This document shows, one piece after another, positions 37,416 through 45,047 of a stretch of 64,000 bases of DNA (positions are counted from its first letter, which is position 1; every line of letters starts with the position of its first letter). Origin of the DNA: Solirubrobacter ginsenosidimutans (GTDB lineage: Bacteria; Actinomycetota; Thermoleophilia; Solirubrobacterales; Solirubrobacteraceae). The stretch spans positions 12,904-76,903 of the forward strand of contig NZ_JAPDOD010000044.1 of the NCBI RefSeq assembly GCF_027587205.1, written 5' to 3'. A program made the position numbers and the translations under genes. Under the pieces are notes generated by a model. That model was not told the DNA's origin and did not search any database. It worked only from the letters and a program-made list of their open reading frames with translations.

Positions 37416-39203
37416 TTACGGCGCCGTCGTCGACAGCGACAGCGTCAACGACTTGGCGTACGCGCCGGTGCGCAGCGGCTCGGCGCCGCCGATCGACTGC
37501 TTGAACCGGATCGTCTGCGGGTCCTTGGACACCGGCCCGCTGTAGCTGTGCAGCGCCAACGGCGCGCCGCCGACCGGCGCGAACGCCCCGCTGACGGCCG
37601 CCTGGAGCGGCTGGGCGAGCGCGAACGTGCCGTTGACCAGCTTGCCCGGAGCGGTCGTGGCCGGGTCGACGATCGAGAGCGTGGCGTCGCCCGCCGTGCT
37701 CGTGATCGTCGCGCCGACGCCCGCCTCGTAGTCCTTCGCGACGCCCGGCGTGAACGCGCCCAGGGTCGGGGCGGCGCCCAGCTCGAGCGAGAGCGTGCCC
37801 GGCACCGTCGCGCCCACGCTCTGCGGCTTCACGTTGGCGAGGTCGTCGGTGACGATCTTGCCCTTGCCGGTCGGCTTGTCGATCGTGAATTGATCGTGCA
37901 GGCGGCCCGTGGCCGTCTTGGCCTTGTACGTCATGCGGTCACCCTCGACGCTGATGACCTGATAGAGCTGCGTGTTGGTGAGGATGCGCTTGACCTGGGC
38001 GCCGTTCTCGACCCAGTTGGAGTCGTCCGCGCCGTACATCTTCGGGCCGGAGACCGAGACGACGTACATGGTGCCGTTGCCGCCCTCGGTCGTCGTGCCC
38101 TGGATGACGTTGCCGCGGCCGTAGGAGTGGTCGTGGCCCTGGAGCACGAGGTCGACGCCGTACTTCTCGAGGATCGGCAGCCAGCGGTTGCGCTGCTCCG
38201 GGTTGTTGCGCGCCGGCTCGTTGGAGAACATCGGGTGGTGGAACGTCACGACGCTCCACTTGTTCGGGTTGTTCTTGAGCAGGTCCTCGAGCCACGCCGT
38301 CTGGACGTCGAGGAACTGCGTGCGGAGGTTCGACGCGACCGCCGCGGTGTTCGAGTTCATCGAGATGAACCGGACGCCCTGGAAGTCCGTGTAGAACGCC
38401 GTGCCCTTGAGCGCGTCGTAGACCGGACCCGTACCCTGCGGGCCGTTCTGCGGCCACGCGAAGTTCGTGTTCCACTGCGGCGCGACGGCGGAGCCGCTGT
38501 ACTCGTGGTTGCCGGTGGTCGCGAAGGACGGCACCATGCCGTTGACCCACTCGCCCGCGTTGAACCACTCGCCCCACTGCGAGTCCGACGTGGAGCTGTC
38601 GATCAGGTCGCCGGCGTGCAGGAAGAGCTTCGTGTCCGGCGCCTCCTTGAAGGCCTGGCGCACGACGCGCGACCAGTGCTCCTGGATGTCGTTCTGCGCG
38701 TCGCCGTAGTAGACGAACGAGAACGGCTCCGCAGCGGCGGACGCCGTCTGGAACTCGTACCACTCGCTCCAGTTGGTGCCGTCGCCGAGGCGGTAGAGGT
38801 ACTTCGTCTTCGCCGCCAGCCCCGTGAACCGGACCGTGTGGTAGACGGAGTCGTAGCCCAGATTGGTGGTCTGGGTGAGGTTGCGCGTCGCGAGCACGGT
38901 GCTCGCGCCGGTCTTGAACGACGGGCCCTCGCCCGACAGCGCGAGCTGCGCCTGAGCCGTCTTGACCGTCGCATCGGTACGCCACGTGACCGACTGGGAG
39001 TTCGACGGGTCGCCCTCCCACGTCAGCACGACGCGGTCGGCCAGCGTGGACGGACGGTGCTTGTCCGCCTGCGGGTACGCCGGGGTCGGCTCGTTCTGGC
39101 TCTGCGCGACGTTCCACGCTCCGGCGAACATCGCCGTCGTGAGGGCGCCGACGAGCATCGCACGGTGCGCCACGGGAGCGTGGCGCCACCTTGCTGCGTT
39201 CAA
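37416..39203 (-). CDS. Secreted purple-acid-phosphatase-like metallophosphoesterase
   Basis: 595 residues. Signal-like N-terminus (RAMLVGALTTAMFAGAWNVAQS), Fn3-like domain of purple acid phosphatases (VVLTWEGDPSNSQSVTWRTD; FTGLAAKTKYLYRLGD), and a catalytic domain with the metal ligands in VYYGDAQND, LHAGDLIDSS, TTGNHEYSG, VTFHHPMFS and LQGHDHSYGRG. The last 130 residues (from GTLSLELGAAPTLGAFTPGVAKDY) are the module also found at the end of the rhamnosidase at 15.8 kb. The start is TTG 39203, supported by AAGGAG eight bases upstream. Likely frees phosphate from organic phosphate esters outside the cell. Confidence 0.9.
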   Translation of the reverse strand: MNAARWRHAPVAHRAMLVGALTTAMFAGAWNVAQSQNEPTPAYPQADKHRPSTLADRVVLTWEGDPSNSQSVTWRTDATVKTAQAQLALSGEGPSFKTGASTVLATRNLTQTTNLGYDSVYHTVRFTGLAAKTKYLYRLGDGTNWSEWYEFQTASAAAEPFSFVYYGDAQNDIQEHWSRVVRQAFKEAPDTKLFLHAGDLIDSSTSDSQWGEWFNAGEWVNGMVPSFATTGNHEYSGSAVAPQWNTNFAWPQNGPQGTGPVYDALKGTAFYTDFQGVRFISMNSNTAAVASNLRTQFLDVQTAWLEDLLKNNPNKWSVVTFHHPMFSNEPARNNPEQRNRWLPILEKYGVDLVLQGHDHSYGRGNVIQGTTTEGGNGTMYVVSVSGPKMYGADDSNWVENGAQVKRILTNTQLYQVISVEGDRMTYKAKTATGRLHDQFTIDKPTGKGKIVTDDLANVKPQSVGATVPGTLSLELGAAPTLGAFTPGVAKDYEAGVGATITSTAGDATLSIVDPATTAPGKLVNGTFALAQPLQAAVSGAFAPVGGAPLALHSYSGPVSKDPQTIRFKQSIGGAEPLRTGAYAKSLTLSLSTTAP

Positions 39204-39338
39204 CGTATTGACTCCTTGAATGAGAGTTAGATGACCGGCGCGGAGTATTTGATGAGAGTGGCGTGAGCCCGTTACGAGGTCGTGACGTCACAACTCGGTA
39301 ACGAGCACCCGGCCGCTCGCTGGTTCAGTGAGCGCGCC

Positions 39339-40322
39339 ATGAGAAGACTGGTCGCGCTGCTCGCGCTCCTCATCCCCCTCGTCGCGAGCGCGGCGACCGC
39401 CCACGCCCACGTCACCAAGCCCGGCTTCTCCGAGGTCCGCCAGCACGGCACGCACGTCAATTACGTGCTGGGGCTGGAGACCGAGCCGCTCGTCGCCGTC
39501 GCCGGCGAGTCCAAGGCGGCGATGGAGTCCTACCTGACCGGCGCGGTCCGGCTGACGGTCGACGGCGAGTCCTGCCGCACGAAGATGCGCAGCGCCGAGC
39601 CGCTCCCGCACCGCGAGACGCCGTACACGCGGATCTGGCTGGACATGGAGTGCCCGCAGGCCCAGGGCGCGTTCCGCGTCGACTACGACCTGCCGATGGA
39701 GAACGTCGTCGACTACGAGCTCGGCGGCGCCAAGGGGACATACCTCTTCGATCCCGACCACACGTCGATGACGGCGGACAGCCCGGGCTTCCCGCGCTTC
39801 GTGCACCTCGGCGTCGAGCACATCCTGCTCGGCTGGGACCACGTGCTCTTCCTCGTGATCCTGCTGCTGGGCGCATCGAGCCTGAAGAGCGTGATCAAGC
39901 TCGCTTCGGCGTTCACCGTCGCGCACAGCGTCACGCTCGCACTGGCCGTGCTCGGCGTCGTCGAGGTCCCGAGCGCGATCGTCGAGCCCCTGATCGCCGC
40001 CTCGATCGTCTATGTGGCGGTGGAGAACGTGCTCGGCGGGGAATCGCGGACCAGGCTCGCGGTCGTCTTCCTCTTCGGCCTGCTGCACGGGCTCGGCTTC
40101 GCGGGCGCGGTGACGTTCGCCGACGGGACGCCGCTCCTCGGCGCGCTGATCGGCTTCAACCTCGGCATCGAGGCGGGCCAGGCGCTGATCATCGCCGCCG
40201 TCTTCCCGCTGCTGCTCGCCGTCCGGAAGTTCAAGTGGTCCGGCTTCGCCCACGCCGCGGCCGGCTCAGCGGCCGCGGCTATGGGCTTGTTCTGGCTATC
40301 GCAGCGGGTGCTCGGCGGCTGA
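39339..40322 (+). CDS. HupE/UreJ-like membrane protein with extracellular N-terminal domain
   Basis: About 327 residues from ATG 39339. Signal peptide (RRLVALLALLIPLVASAATAHAH), a beta-rich outer domain (about 25-140; Cys in ESCRTK and MECPQ), then the C-terminal HupE/UreJ_2 membrane domain of about seven helices with the family motif FVHLGVEHILLGWDHVLFLVILLLGA, FTVAHSVTLALAVLGVV and FLFGLLHGLGFAGAV. HupE relatives are thought to move nickel or cobalt; the His-rich membrane motifs fit metal transport, but the substrate here is unproven. Divergent from the phosphatase. Confidence 0.85.
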   Translation: MRRLVALLALLIPLVASAATAHAHVTKPGFSEVRQHGTHVNYVLGLETEPLVAVAGESKAAMESYLTGAVRLTVDGESCRTKMRSAEPLPHRETPYTRIWLDMECPQAQGAFRVDYDLPMENVVDYELGGAKGTYLFDPDHTSMTADSPGFPRFVHLGVEHILLGWDHVLFLVILLLGASSLKSVIKLASAFTVAHSVTLALAVLGVVEVPSAIVEPLIAASIVYVAVENVLGGESRTRLAVVFLFGLLHGLGFAGAVTFADGTPLLGALIGFNLGIEAGQALIIAAVFPLLLAVRKFKWSGFAHAAAGSAAAAMGLFWLSQRVLGG

Positions 40323-40328
40323 GCCGCT

Positions 40329-41999
40329 CTAGAAGCTGAGGGTCAGCTTCGAGCTGCGCTCGCCGGCGCCGTCGGAGACGACGCGGGCGGTCACGGCCAG
40401 CTTCTTCTTCTTGGCCAGCTTGGCCGTGCCGGAGGCGAGCTTGACCTTGATCGTCTTGCTCTGGCCGGCGCCGACCGTGTAGTTCGCGCGACCGAGCTCG
40501 AGCTTGGCCTTGAGGGGGCCCACCTTGATCGCGCCCGACGAGAACAGCGCCACGGAGCCCTTGCAGCCCGCGGTGCCGGCCGGGCAGGAGACCTTGACCT
40601 GAGCGACGCCCTTGGCGACCTTGGCGGTCTTGCTCAGCGACGCGGCGCCCGCGGCCGGACCCGGGTTCGGAGCGGGAGGCGGAGCCGGCGCGCCGCCGAC
40701 GCTCTCGACGGTCTCGACGTCGCCCGCGACCGCGTCGAGATTGTCGACGAGGGCGGTGTCGGCGCCCGCGCCGCCGACGACGAAGTCGGCCTTGGCGTCG
40801 CGCGTGGCCAGCGTGTCGTCGCCGTCGCCGCCGTCGAGGCGGTCGTTGCCGAGCGAGCCGTCGAGGACGTCGTTGCCCGAGCCGCCGTTGACGTCGAGGT
40901 TCATCGTGACGTCCTGCGCGGTGTGCAGCGTGTCGTTGCCGCCGAACGTGTTGAGCTGCATCAGCTCGGCGCTGCCGATGCTGAGGTTGAACGGCGCGTT
41001 GGTGCGGTCGTAGCGGACGCGGCCGTTCTCGAGCTTGATGAACGAGTTGTCGTCGGCGTTGCCGAGGTCGTTCTCGATCACGTCGAAGCCGGCGTCGCCG
41101 TTCATCACGTCGTTGCCGTCGCCGTTGGTCCACACGATCGTGTCATCGCCGCCCGCGCCGTTGAGCGTGTCGTTGCCACGGTCGCCGAGGATGCGATCCG
41201 GGCCGGCGCCGGTGGTGATCGTGTCATCGCCGGGCCCGGCGTCGATGTTCATGCCGATGGCGACGCCGGCGGCGGTCGTCAGCGTGTCATTGCCCGAGAA
41301 GGACGTGAGCGTCAGCTTCTCGGTATCGATCGAATCGACCGTGAACGGCGCGTTGGTGCGGGCGAAGTGCACGGCGGCGCCGACCTGCGTGATCGCGTTG
41401 ACATCGTCGGCGTTGCCCTCGGTGATCAGGGTCTCGTCGACGCCCGGGCCGGCCTGGTTGGTGTCGTTGCCGTCACCGTTGGCCCAGATCGTGACATCGT
41501 TGCCGTTGCCGCCGACGATCGTCTCGTTGCCGCGGAAGCCGGTGATCCGGTCGTTGCCGTCGCCGCCGTCGATGGTGTCGGCGACGCCGGTGCCGAGGAT
41601 GATGTCATCGCCCTCGCCGCCGTTGAGCGCCGGGGAGCCGGCGAAGCTCGGCGCCTGGACGTTGATGTTGTCGTTGCCGCCGCCGCCGTTGACGACGAGG
41701 TTCGCCGTGCCGTTGGACGGGACGGTGACCTTGCCGGCGCCTGGATCGAAGTCGGTGTTGTCCTCGATGCCGACGCCCACCTGGCCGGTGACGGGGAAGT
41801 TGTGGGTGATCAGGCCGGCGCCGTTGACCGTGAGCGTGATGTTGTCGCTCGCGTTGTCGGAGTCGATCGTCAGCGTGCCGTTGGCGAACTGGGGAGTCAC
41901 CGCTGCGCTGGCCGCGCCGGGGAGCGCGAGCGCCGCGACCCCCGCGGCGAGCGCCAGCGCGGCGATGCGCGGAGGAGTGGTTCGGATTCTCGGCTTCAT
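40329..41999 (-). CDS. Secreted RTX-type (hemolysin calcium-binding) repeat protein
   Basis: About 556 residues. Signal peptide (KPRIRTTPPRIAALALAAGVAALALPGAASAAV), then repeated Gly/Asp-rich nonapeptide blocks that bind calcium: GGNDNINVQ, GGEGDDIILGTGVADTIDGGDGNDRITGFRGNETIVGG, GPGDDTITTGAGPDRILGDRGNDTLNGAGGDDTIVW, GSGNDVLDGSLGNDRLDGGDGDDTLATRD. Between blocks two related about 60-residue segments (ARTNAPFTVDSIDTEKL; DRTNAPFNLSIGSAELM) recur. The C-terminal 110 residues form a beta domain with two Cys (KVSCPAGTAGCKG). Start ATG 41999, immediately after a hairpin. Probably a surface or matrix protein. Confidence 0.88.
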   Translation of the reverse strand: MKPRIRTTPPRIAALALAAGVAALALPGAASAAVTPQFANGTLTIDSDNASDNITLTVNGAGLITHNFPVTGQVGVGIEDNTDFDPGAGKVTVPSNGTANLVVNGGGGNDNINVQAPSFAGSPALNGGEGDDIILGTGVADTIDGGDGNDRITGFRGNETIVGGNGNDVTIWANGDGNDTNQAGPGVDETLITEGNADDVNAITQVGAAVHFARTNAPFTVDSIDTEKLTLTSFSGNDTLTTAAGVAIGMNIDAGPGDDTITTGAGPDRILGDRGNDTLNGAGGDDTIVWTNGDGNDVMNGDAGFDVIENDLGNADDNSFIKLENGRVRYDRTNAPFNLSIGSAELMQLNTFGGNDTLHTAQDVTMNLDVNGGSGNDVLDGSLGNDRLDGGDGDDTLATRDAKADFVVGGAGADTALVDNLDAVAGDVETVESVGGAPAPPPAPNPGPAAGAASLSKTAKVAKGVAQVKVSCPAGTAGCKGSVALFSSGAIKVGPLKAKLELGRANYTVGAGQSKTIKVKLASGTAKLAKKKKLAVTARVVSDGAGERSSKLTLSF

Positions 42000-42020
42000 G
42001 CCACCCAAGACGCGGGTGGC
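42000..42020. promoter_or_regulatory. Hairpin that abuts the start codon of the RTX gene
   Basis: GCCACCC (42000-42006) and GGGTGGC (42014-42020) pair perfectly around a 7-base loop. In the minus-strand mRNA the second arm, GGGTGGC, ends directly against the ATG and contains the only Shine-Dalgarno-like purines. It could hide the ribosome-binding site or act as a terminator for the operon upstream. Confidence 0.5.
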
Positions 42021-42027
42021 CTAGCGC

Positions 42028-44592
42028 CTATTCCCCGCCGAGGACCCCCCAGCGTCCCTGGCGCAGCCCCGCGAGGTGCGGTGTCACGTCGGTGCCCTGG
42101 GTGATCGCGGCGCGCACCGGGGCGACCTCGGCCTGGTACCCGAGCAGGATCGCGCCGATGATCCTGCCGTCGGAGATCACGAGCTTGCGGTACTTGGTGC
42201 CGAGGTCGTCCTCGAGCGCGATCACCTCGTCGTCGGGCGAGGACGGCTCGAAGCGGCCGATCGACGTCAGCTCGATGCCGACGACCTTCAAGATCGTCAC
42301 CGGCACGATGCCCGCGTAGGTCTTCTCGCCGCCCGCGACGGTGTCCGCCGCGACCTCCGCCATCGCCACCGCGGTCGGCCACAGCCCGGGGAGCTGGCCA
42401 CCGAACTCGGCCACGTCCCCCGCGGCGAGCACGTTCGGATCGTCGGTGCGCATGCGCTCGTCGACCAGCACGCCGCGCTTGACGGCCAGGCCCGCGGCCT
42501 TGGCCAGGTCGACGTTGGGCCGGATGCCGGCGGCGACGAGCAGGATGTGGGCCTCCAGCCGGCGGCCGTCGGTCAGCGTCACGCCGCGCAGGCGCCCGTT
42601 GGCGTCGACGGACTCGGCCTCGGCCTCCATCTCGAACGCGAGGCCGAGACCCTCGAGGTAGTTGCGCAGGATCTTCGCCGCGCGGGCGTCGAGCTGGCGT
42701 TTGAGCAGGCGGTTCGAGCGCTCGAGCACGACGGTCTTCAGGCCGATCTTGTGCAGCGCGTACGCGGCCTCCAGGCCGAGCAGGCCGCCGCCGGCGATCG
42801 CGGCGAAGCGGGTGGCCGGGCGCTGGGCGAAGGCCCGCAGCCCGATCGCGTCGTCGGCCGAGCGCAGGACCGCGGTGCCGGGCACGCCGAAGCCTTCGAT
42901 CGGCGGGACGTGGCTGCTCGAGCCGGTGGCGAGGATCACGCGGTCGTAGCCGAGCGTCTCCCCCGTCCCGAGTTGCACCGTGCGCGCCGCGCGGTCGATC
43001 TCCAGCGCACGGGTGTTCAGCCAGGCGGTGATCCGGCGCTCCTCGTACCAGGCGTCCGGGTTCAAATAGAGCCCCTGCATCGCGCTGCGCCCGTAGACGA
43101 GCCGCGAGATGCCCATGCGGTTGTAGAGGTGGTGCGGCTCCTCGGCGATCAGGTCGATCTCGACGTCCGGGTGGCGGCGGCGCAGCTGGTCGGCCGCGGT
43201 CACGCCCGCGATGCCGTTGCCGACCACGACCACCTTCTTGAGCGAGGTGTCGAACTTGATCTCGATCTGGCTGAGGTTCGGCGTCTCGGCCTTGTCGGGC
43301 GTGAGCGCCACCTCGACCGGGCCGGACACGCGCACGCAGCACGCCATCCGCGTGTTGTCGGCGTACCCGAGCCGCCCGAGGGTCGCGAGCTCGTCGTCGG
43401 TGACGCGCGACAGGTTCTCCAGGCCGGAGCGGATCGCGACCGGATCGGCACCGCAGACGCCCATCCGGCAGCCCGCCTCGATCGTCATCCCCGCGGCCTC
43501 GGCGACCTCGAGCAGCGTCTGGCCGGGCTTGGGCGCGACGCGCGTGTTGTCGGGCACGAAGGTGACCTCGGGCGCGTTGGCGGCGCGGCGGGCGAGCGTC
43601 CGGACCCCGACGCCGGCGACCGTGCCCGCGGGCGCGGCCACCGGGCCGCTCGCGGACTCCAGGAACGGCTTCTCCTTGCGCACCGTGCGCACGAACCACG
43701 TCGCCGCCAGCGCGATCGCCGCCGCCCGCCCCACCCACGTCAGCGCCTCGGGCAGGATGCGGGTCGCGAACCAATAGAAGATGCTGAACGCGACCGCGCC
43801 GTAGAGCGACGTGATCGTGTGCGCGGAGGTCTTCCAGAACGCGATCAGCGTGGCGAAGGAGGCGATGCTGATCGCGACGGCCACCGCCATCCAGCCGAGA
43901 TTCGCCGCGGCGAAGAAGCCGAAGATCAGGCCCGGGAAGGCGCCGACGAAGTACTTGCGGTAGCCGCTCCAGTAGGTGTCGCCCTCGTTGAGGTCGGCGA
44001 GGTAGGCGGCGCGCGGATTGAAGTCGTAGCAGTTCTTGACGCACCCGACGCACGGCTGGCAGTGCGCGTTGGCGACCATCAGCAGCGGCGTCTGGCCGTA
44101 GATCCGCTGCACGGGCAGCAGCGGGCAGATCGTCGAGCACCAGCCGCTCTTGCCCTTCAGGAGCATCCCGCCGGTGAACGCCGCGGTCATCGCGCCGAGC
44201 AGCAGGATCGCGCTGAATGGCCCGCTGTCGTCGAGGCCCAACCGCCGCAGCACGACGAAGCCGATGAACAGGCTGAAGGCGATCACGTAGCCGTACTCCT
44301 TCAACCACGGCGGCGCGGTCTTGGCCTTGGTGATGCCCAGCGCCCGCGGCGTCTGATTCGAGGCGGCGAGCGGGCAGATGTTGCGCCAGACGCCGGGCGC
44401 GACCAGGAAGAGCACCGGGAGCAGCGGGATGACGACCTTCCACATCACCACCAGGCCCGTGTCCGGGACGGCGATCAGCAGCGCGGCCACGCCCAGCGCG
44501 AGGACGATGCTCCCGCTCCGGATCGCCTGCCACCAGCGGATCGGCAGCCGCGACGGGATCTGGGTGTAGTTCGGGAAGCTCAGCCCGTCCAC
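42028..44592 (-). CDS. Membrane Fe-S / ferredoxin / FAD-NAD(P) oxidoreductase fusion, copy 1
   Basis: 854 residues in three parts. 1-310: about six membrane helices with polyferredoxin-like Cys (C73 in WRNICPLA; C152 and C156 in GWCSTICPLLPVQRIYG; C178, C181, C184, C188 as C-x2-C-x2-C-x3-C in CQPCVGCVKNCYDF), reminiscent of NapH/NosR-type proteins. 345-435: a plant-type ferredoxin-like domain with GCRMGVCGADPVAI and ACC at 417-419; the usual third Cys is Asp383. 450-854: FAD/NAD(P) reductase like NirB or rubredoxin reductase (VVVVGNGIAGVTAADQL; AAIAGGGLLGLEAAYAL; LAAGDVAEF). GTG start at 44592 overlaps the cNMP gene by 13 bp. It probably moves electrons between NAD(P)H and the membrane; partner unknown. 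Confidence 0.85.
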   Translation of the reverse strand: MDGLSFPNYTQIPSRLPIRWWQAIRSGSIVLALGVAALLIAVPDTGLVVMWKVVIPLLPVLFLVAPGVWRNICPLAASNQTPRALGITKAKTAPPWLKEYGYVIAFSLFIGFVVLRRLGLDDSGPFSAILLLGAMTAAFTGGMLLKGKSGWCSTICPLLPVQRIYGQTPLLMVANAHCQPCVGCVKNCYDFNPRAAYLADLNEGDTYWSGYRKYFVGAFPGLIFGFFAAANLGWMAVAVAISIASFATLIAFWKTSAHTITSLYGAVAFSIFYWFATRILPEALTWVGRAAAIALAATWFVRTVRKEKPFLESASGPVAAPAGTVAGVGVRTLARRAANAPEVTFVPDNTRVAPKPGQTLLEVAEAAGMTIEAGCRMGVCGADPVAIRSGLENLSRVTDDELATLGRLGYADNTRMACCVRVSGPVEVALTPDKAETPNLSQIEIKFDTSLKKVVVVGNGIAGVTAADQLRRRHPDVEIDLIAEEPHHLYNRMGISRLVYGRSAMQGLYLNPDAWYEERRITAWLNTRALEIDRAARTVQLGTGETLGYDRVILATGSSSHVPPIEGFGVPGTAVLRSADDAIGLRAFAQRPATRFAAIAGGGLLGLEAAYALHKIGLKTVVLERSNRLLKRQLDARAAKILRNYLEGLGLAFEMEAEAESVDANGRLRGVTLTDGRRLEAHILLVAAGIRPNVDLAKAAGLAVKRGVLVDERMRTDDPNVLAAGDVAEFGGQLPGLWPTAVAMAEVAADTVAGGEKTYAGIVPVTILKVVGIELTSIGRFEPSSPDDEVIALEDDLGTKYRKLVISDGRIIGAILLGYQAEVAPVRAAITQGTDVTPHLAGLRQGRWGVLGGE

Positions 44593-45029
44593 CCCGGCGT
44601 GTGATCGTCACCGGCCCGCAGGCGGGCGGACAGGATGCGCCCAAGGTCGAGCAGGATGTGGCGGGCGAGCGCGGGGTTGCGAGCGCTGAGGGACTCGAAG
44701 GCCTCGTAGCTGAGCCGCATCACCTCCCCGTCGCTCATCGCCTCGACGTCGACCGCGCGCGGCGCGCCGTCCAGGAACGCGCCTTCGCCGACCGTCGTGA
44801 TCGGGTGGATCACGCCGCTCGGCGCGCGCAGCCAGCCGTCGACGAGCAGGTACAGCGCCCGGTCCTGCGTCCCGGCCCGCAGGACCTTGTCCCCGGGCCG
44901 GAAGAGCAACGTCTCGGCGTGGTCGAGCAGCATCCCCCAGTCGTCCTCGCCGCGATCATTGAGGAAGCCCGGCAGACCATGCTCGGAGTCGGGCTCCTGC
45001 TCACTCGGGTAATCGAAGAAGCCCGACAT
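44580..45029 (-). CDS. Cyclic-nucleotide-binding-domain protein, copy 1
   Basis: 149 residues, a single CRP-like beta-barrel (about 25-135) and no DNA-binding helix-turn-helix: LFRPGDKVLRAGTQDRALYLLVDGWLRAPSG, GEGAFLDGAPRAVDVEAMSDGEVMRLSYEAFESLSARNPALARHILLDLGRILSARLR. The phosphate-binding cassette is seen as FLDGAPRAVDVEA rather than the strict FGExALL-xxxPRxAxx, so ligand binding is uncertain. N-terminal SGFFDYP and C-terminal GWTG tags are shared with copy 2. Its stop overlaps the oxidoreductase start, so the two should be made together. Likely a small regulatory subunit of that enzyme. Confidence 0.85.
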   Translation of the reverse strand: MSGFFDYPSEQEPDSEHGLPGFLNDRGEDDWGMLLDHAETLLFRPGDKVLRAGTQDRALYLLVDGWLRAPSGVIHPITTVGEGAFLDGAPRAVDVEAMSDGEVMRLSYEAFESLSARNPALARHILLDLGRILSARLRAGDDHTPGWTG

Positions 45030-45047
45030 GTCGCGTCATGGGCGATC

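Noticed and set aside
37540..39230. 560-codon plus-strand frame opposite the phosphatase
   Set aside because: No motifs; composition of an antisense shadow. The minus-strand frame has the complete metallophosphoesterase motif set.
40680..41700. DNA-level tandem repeats in the RTX gene as a possible CRISPR or satellite array
   Set aside because: The periodicity follows the Gly/Asp nonapeptide code within an intact reading frame; spacers and repeats of a CRISPR array are absent.
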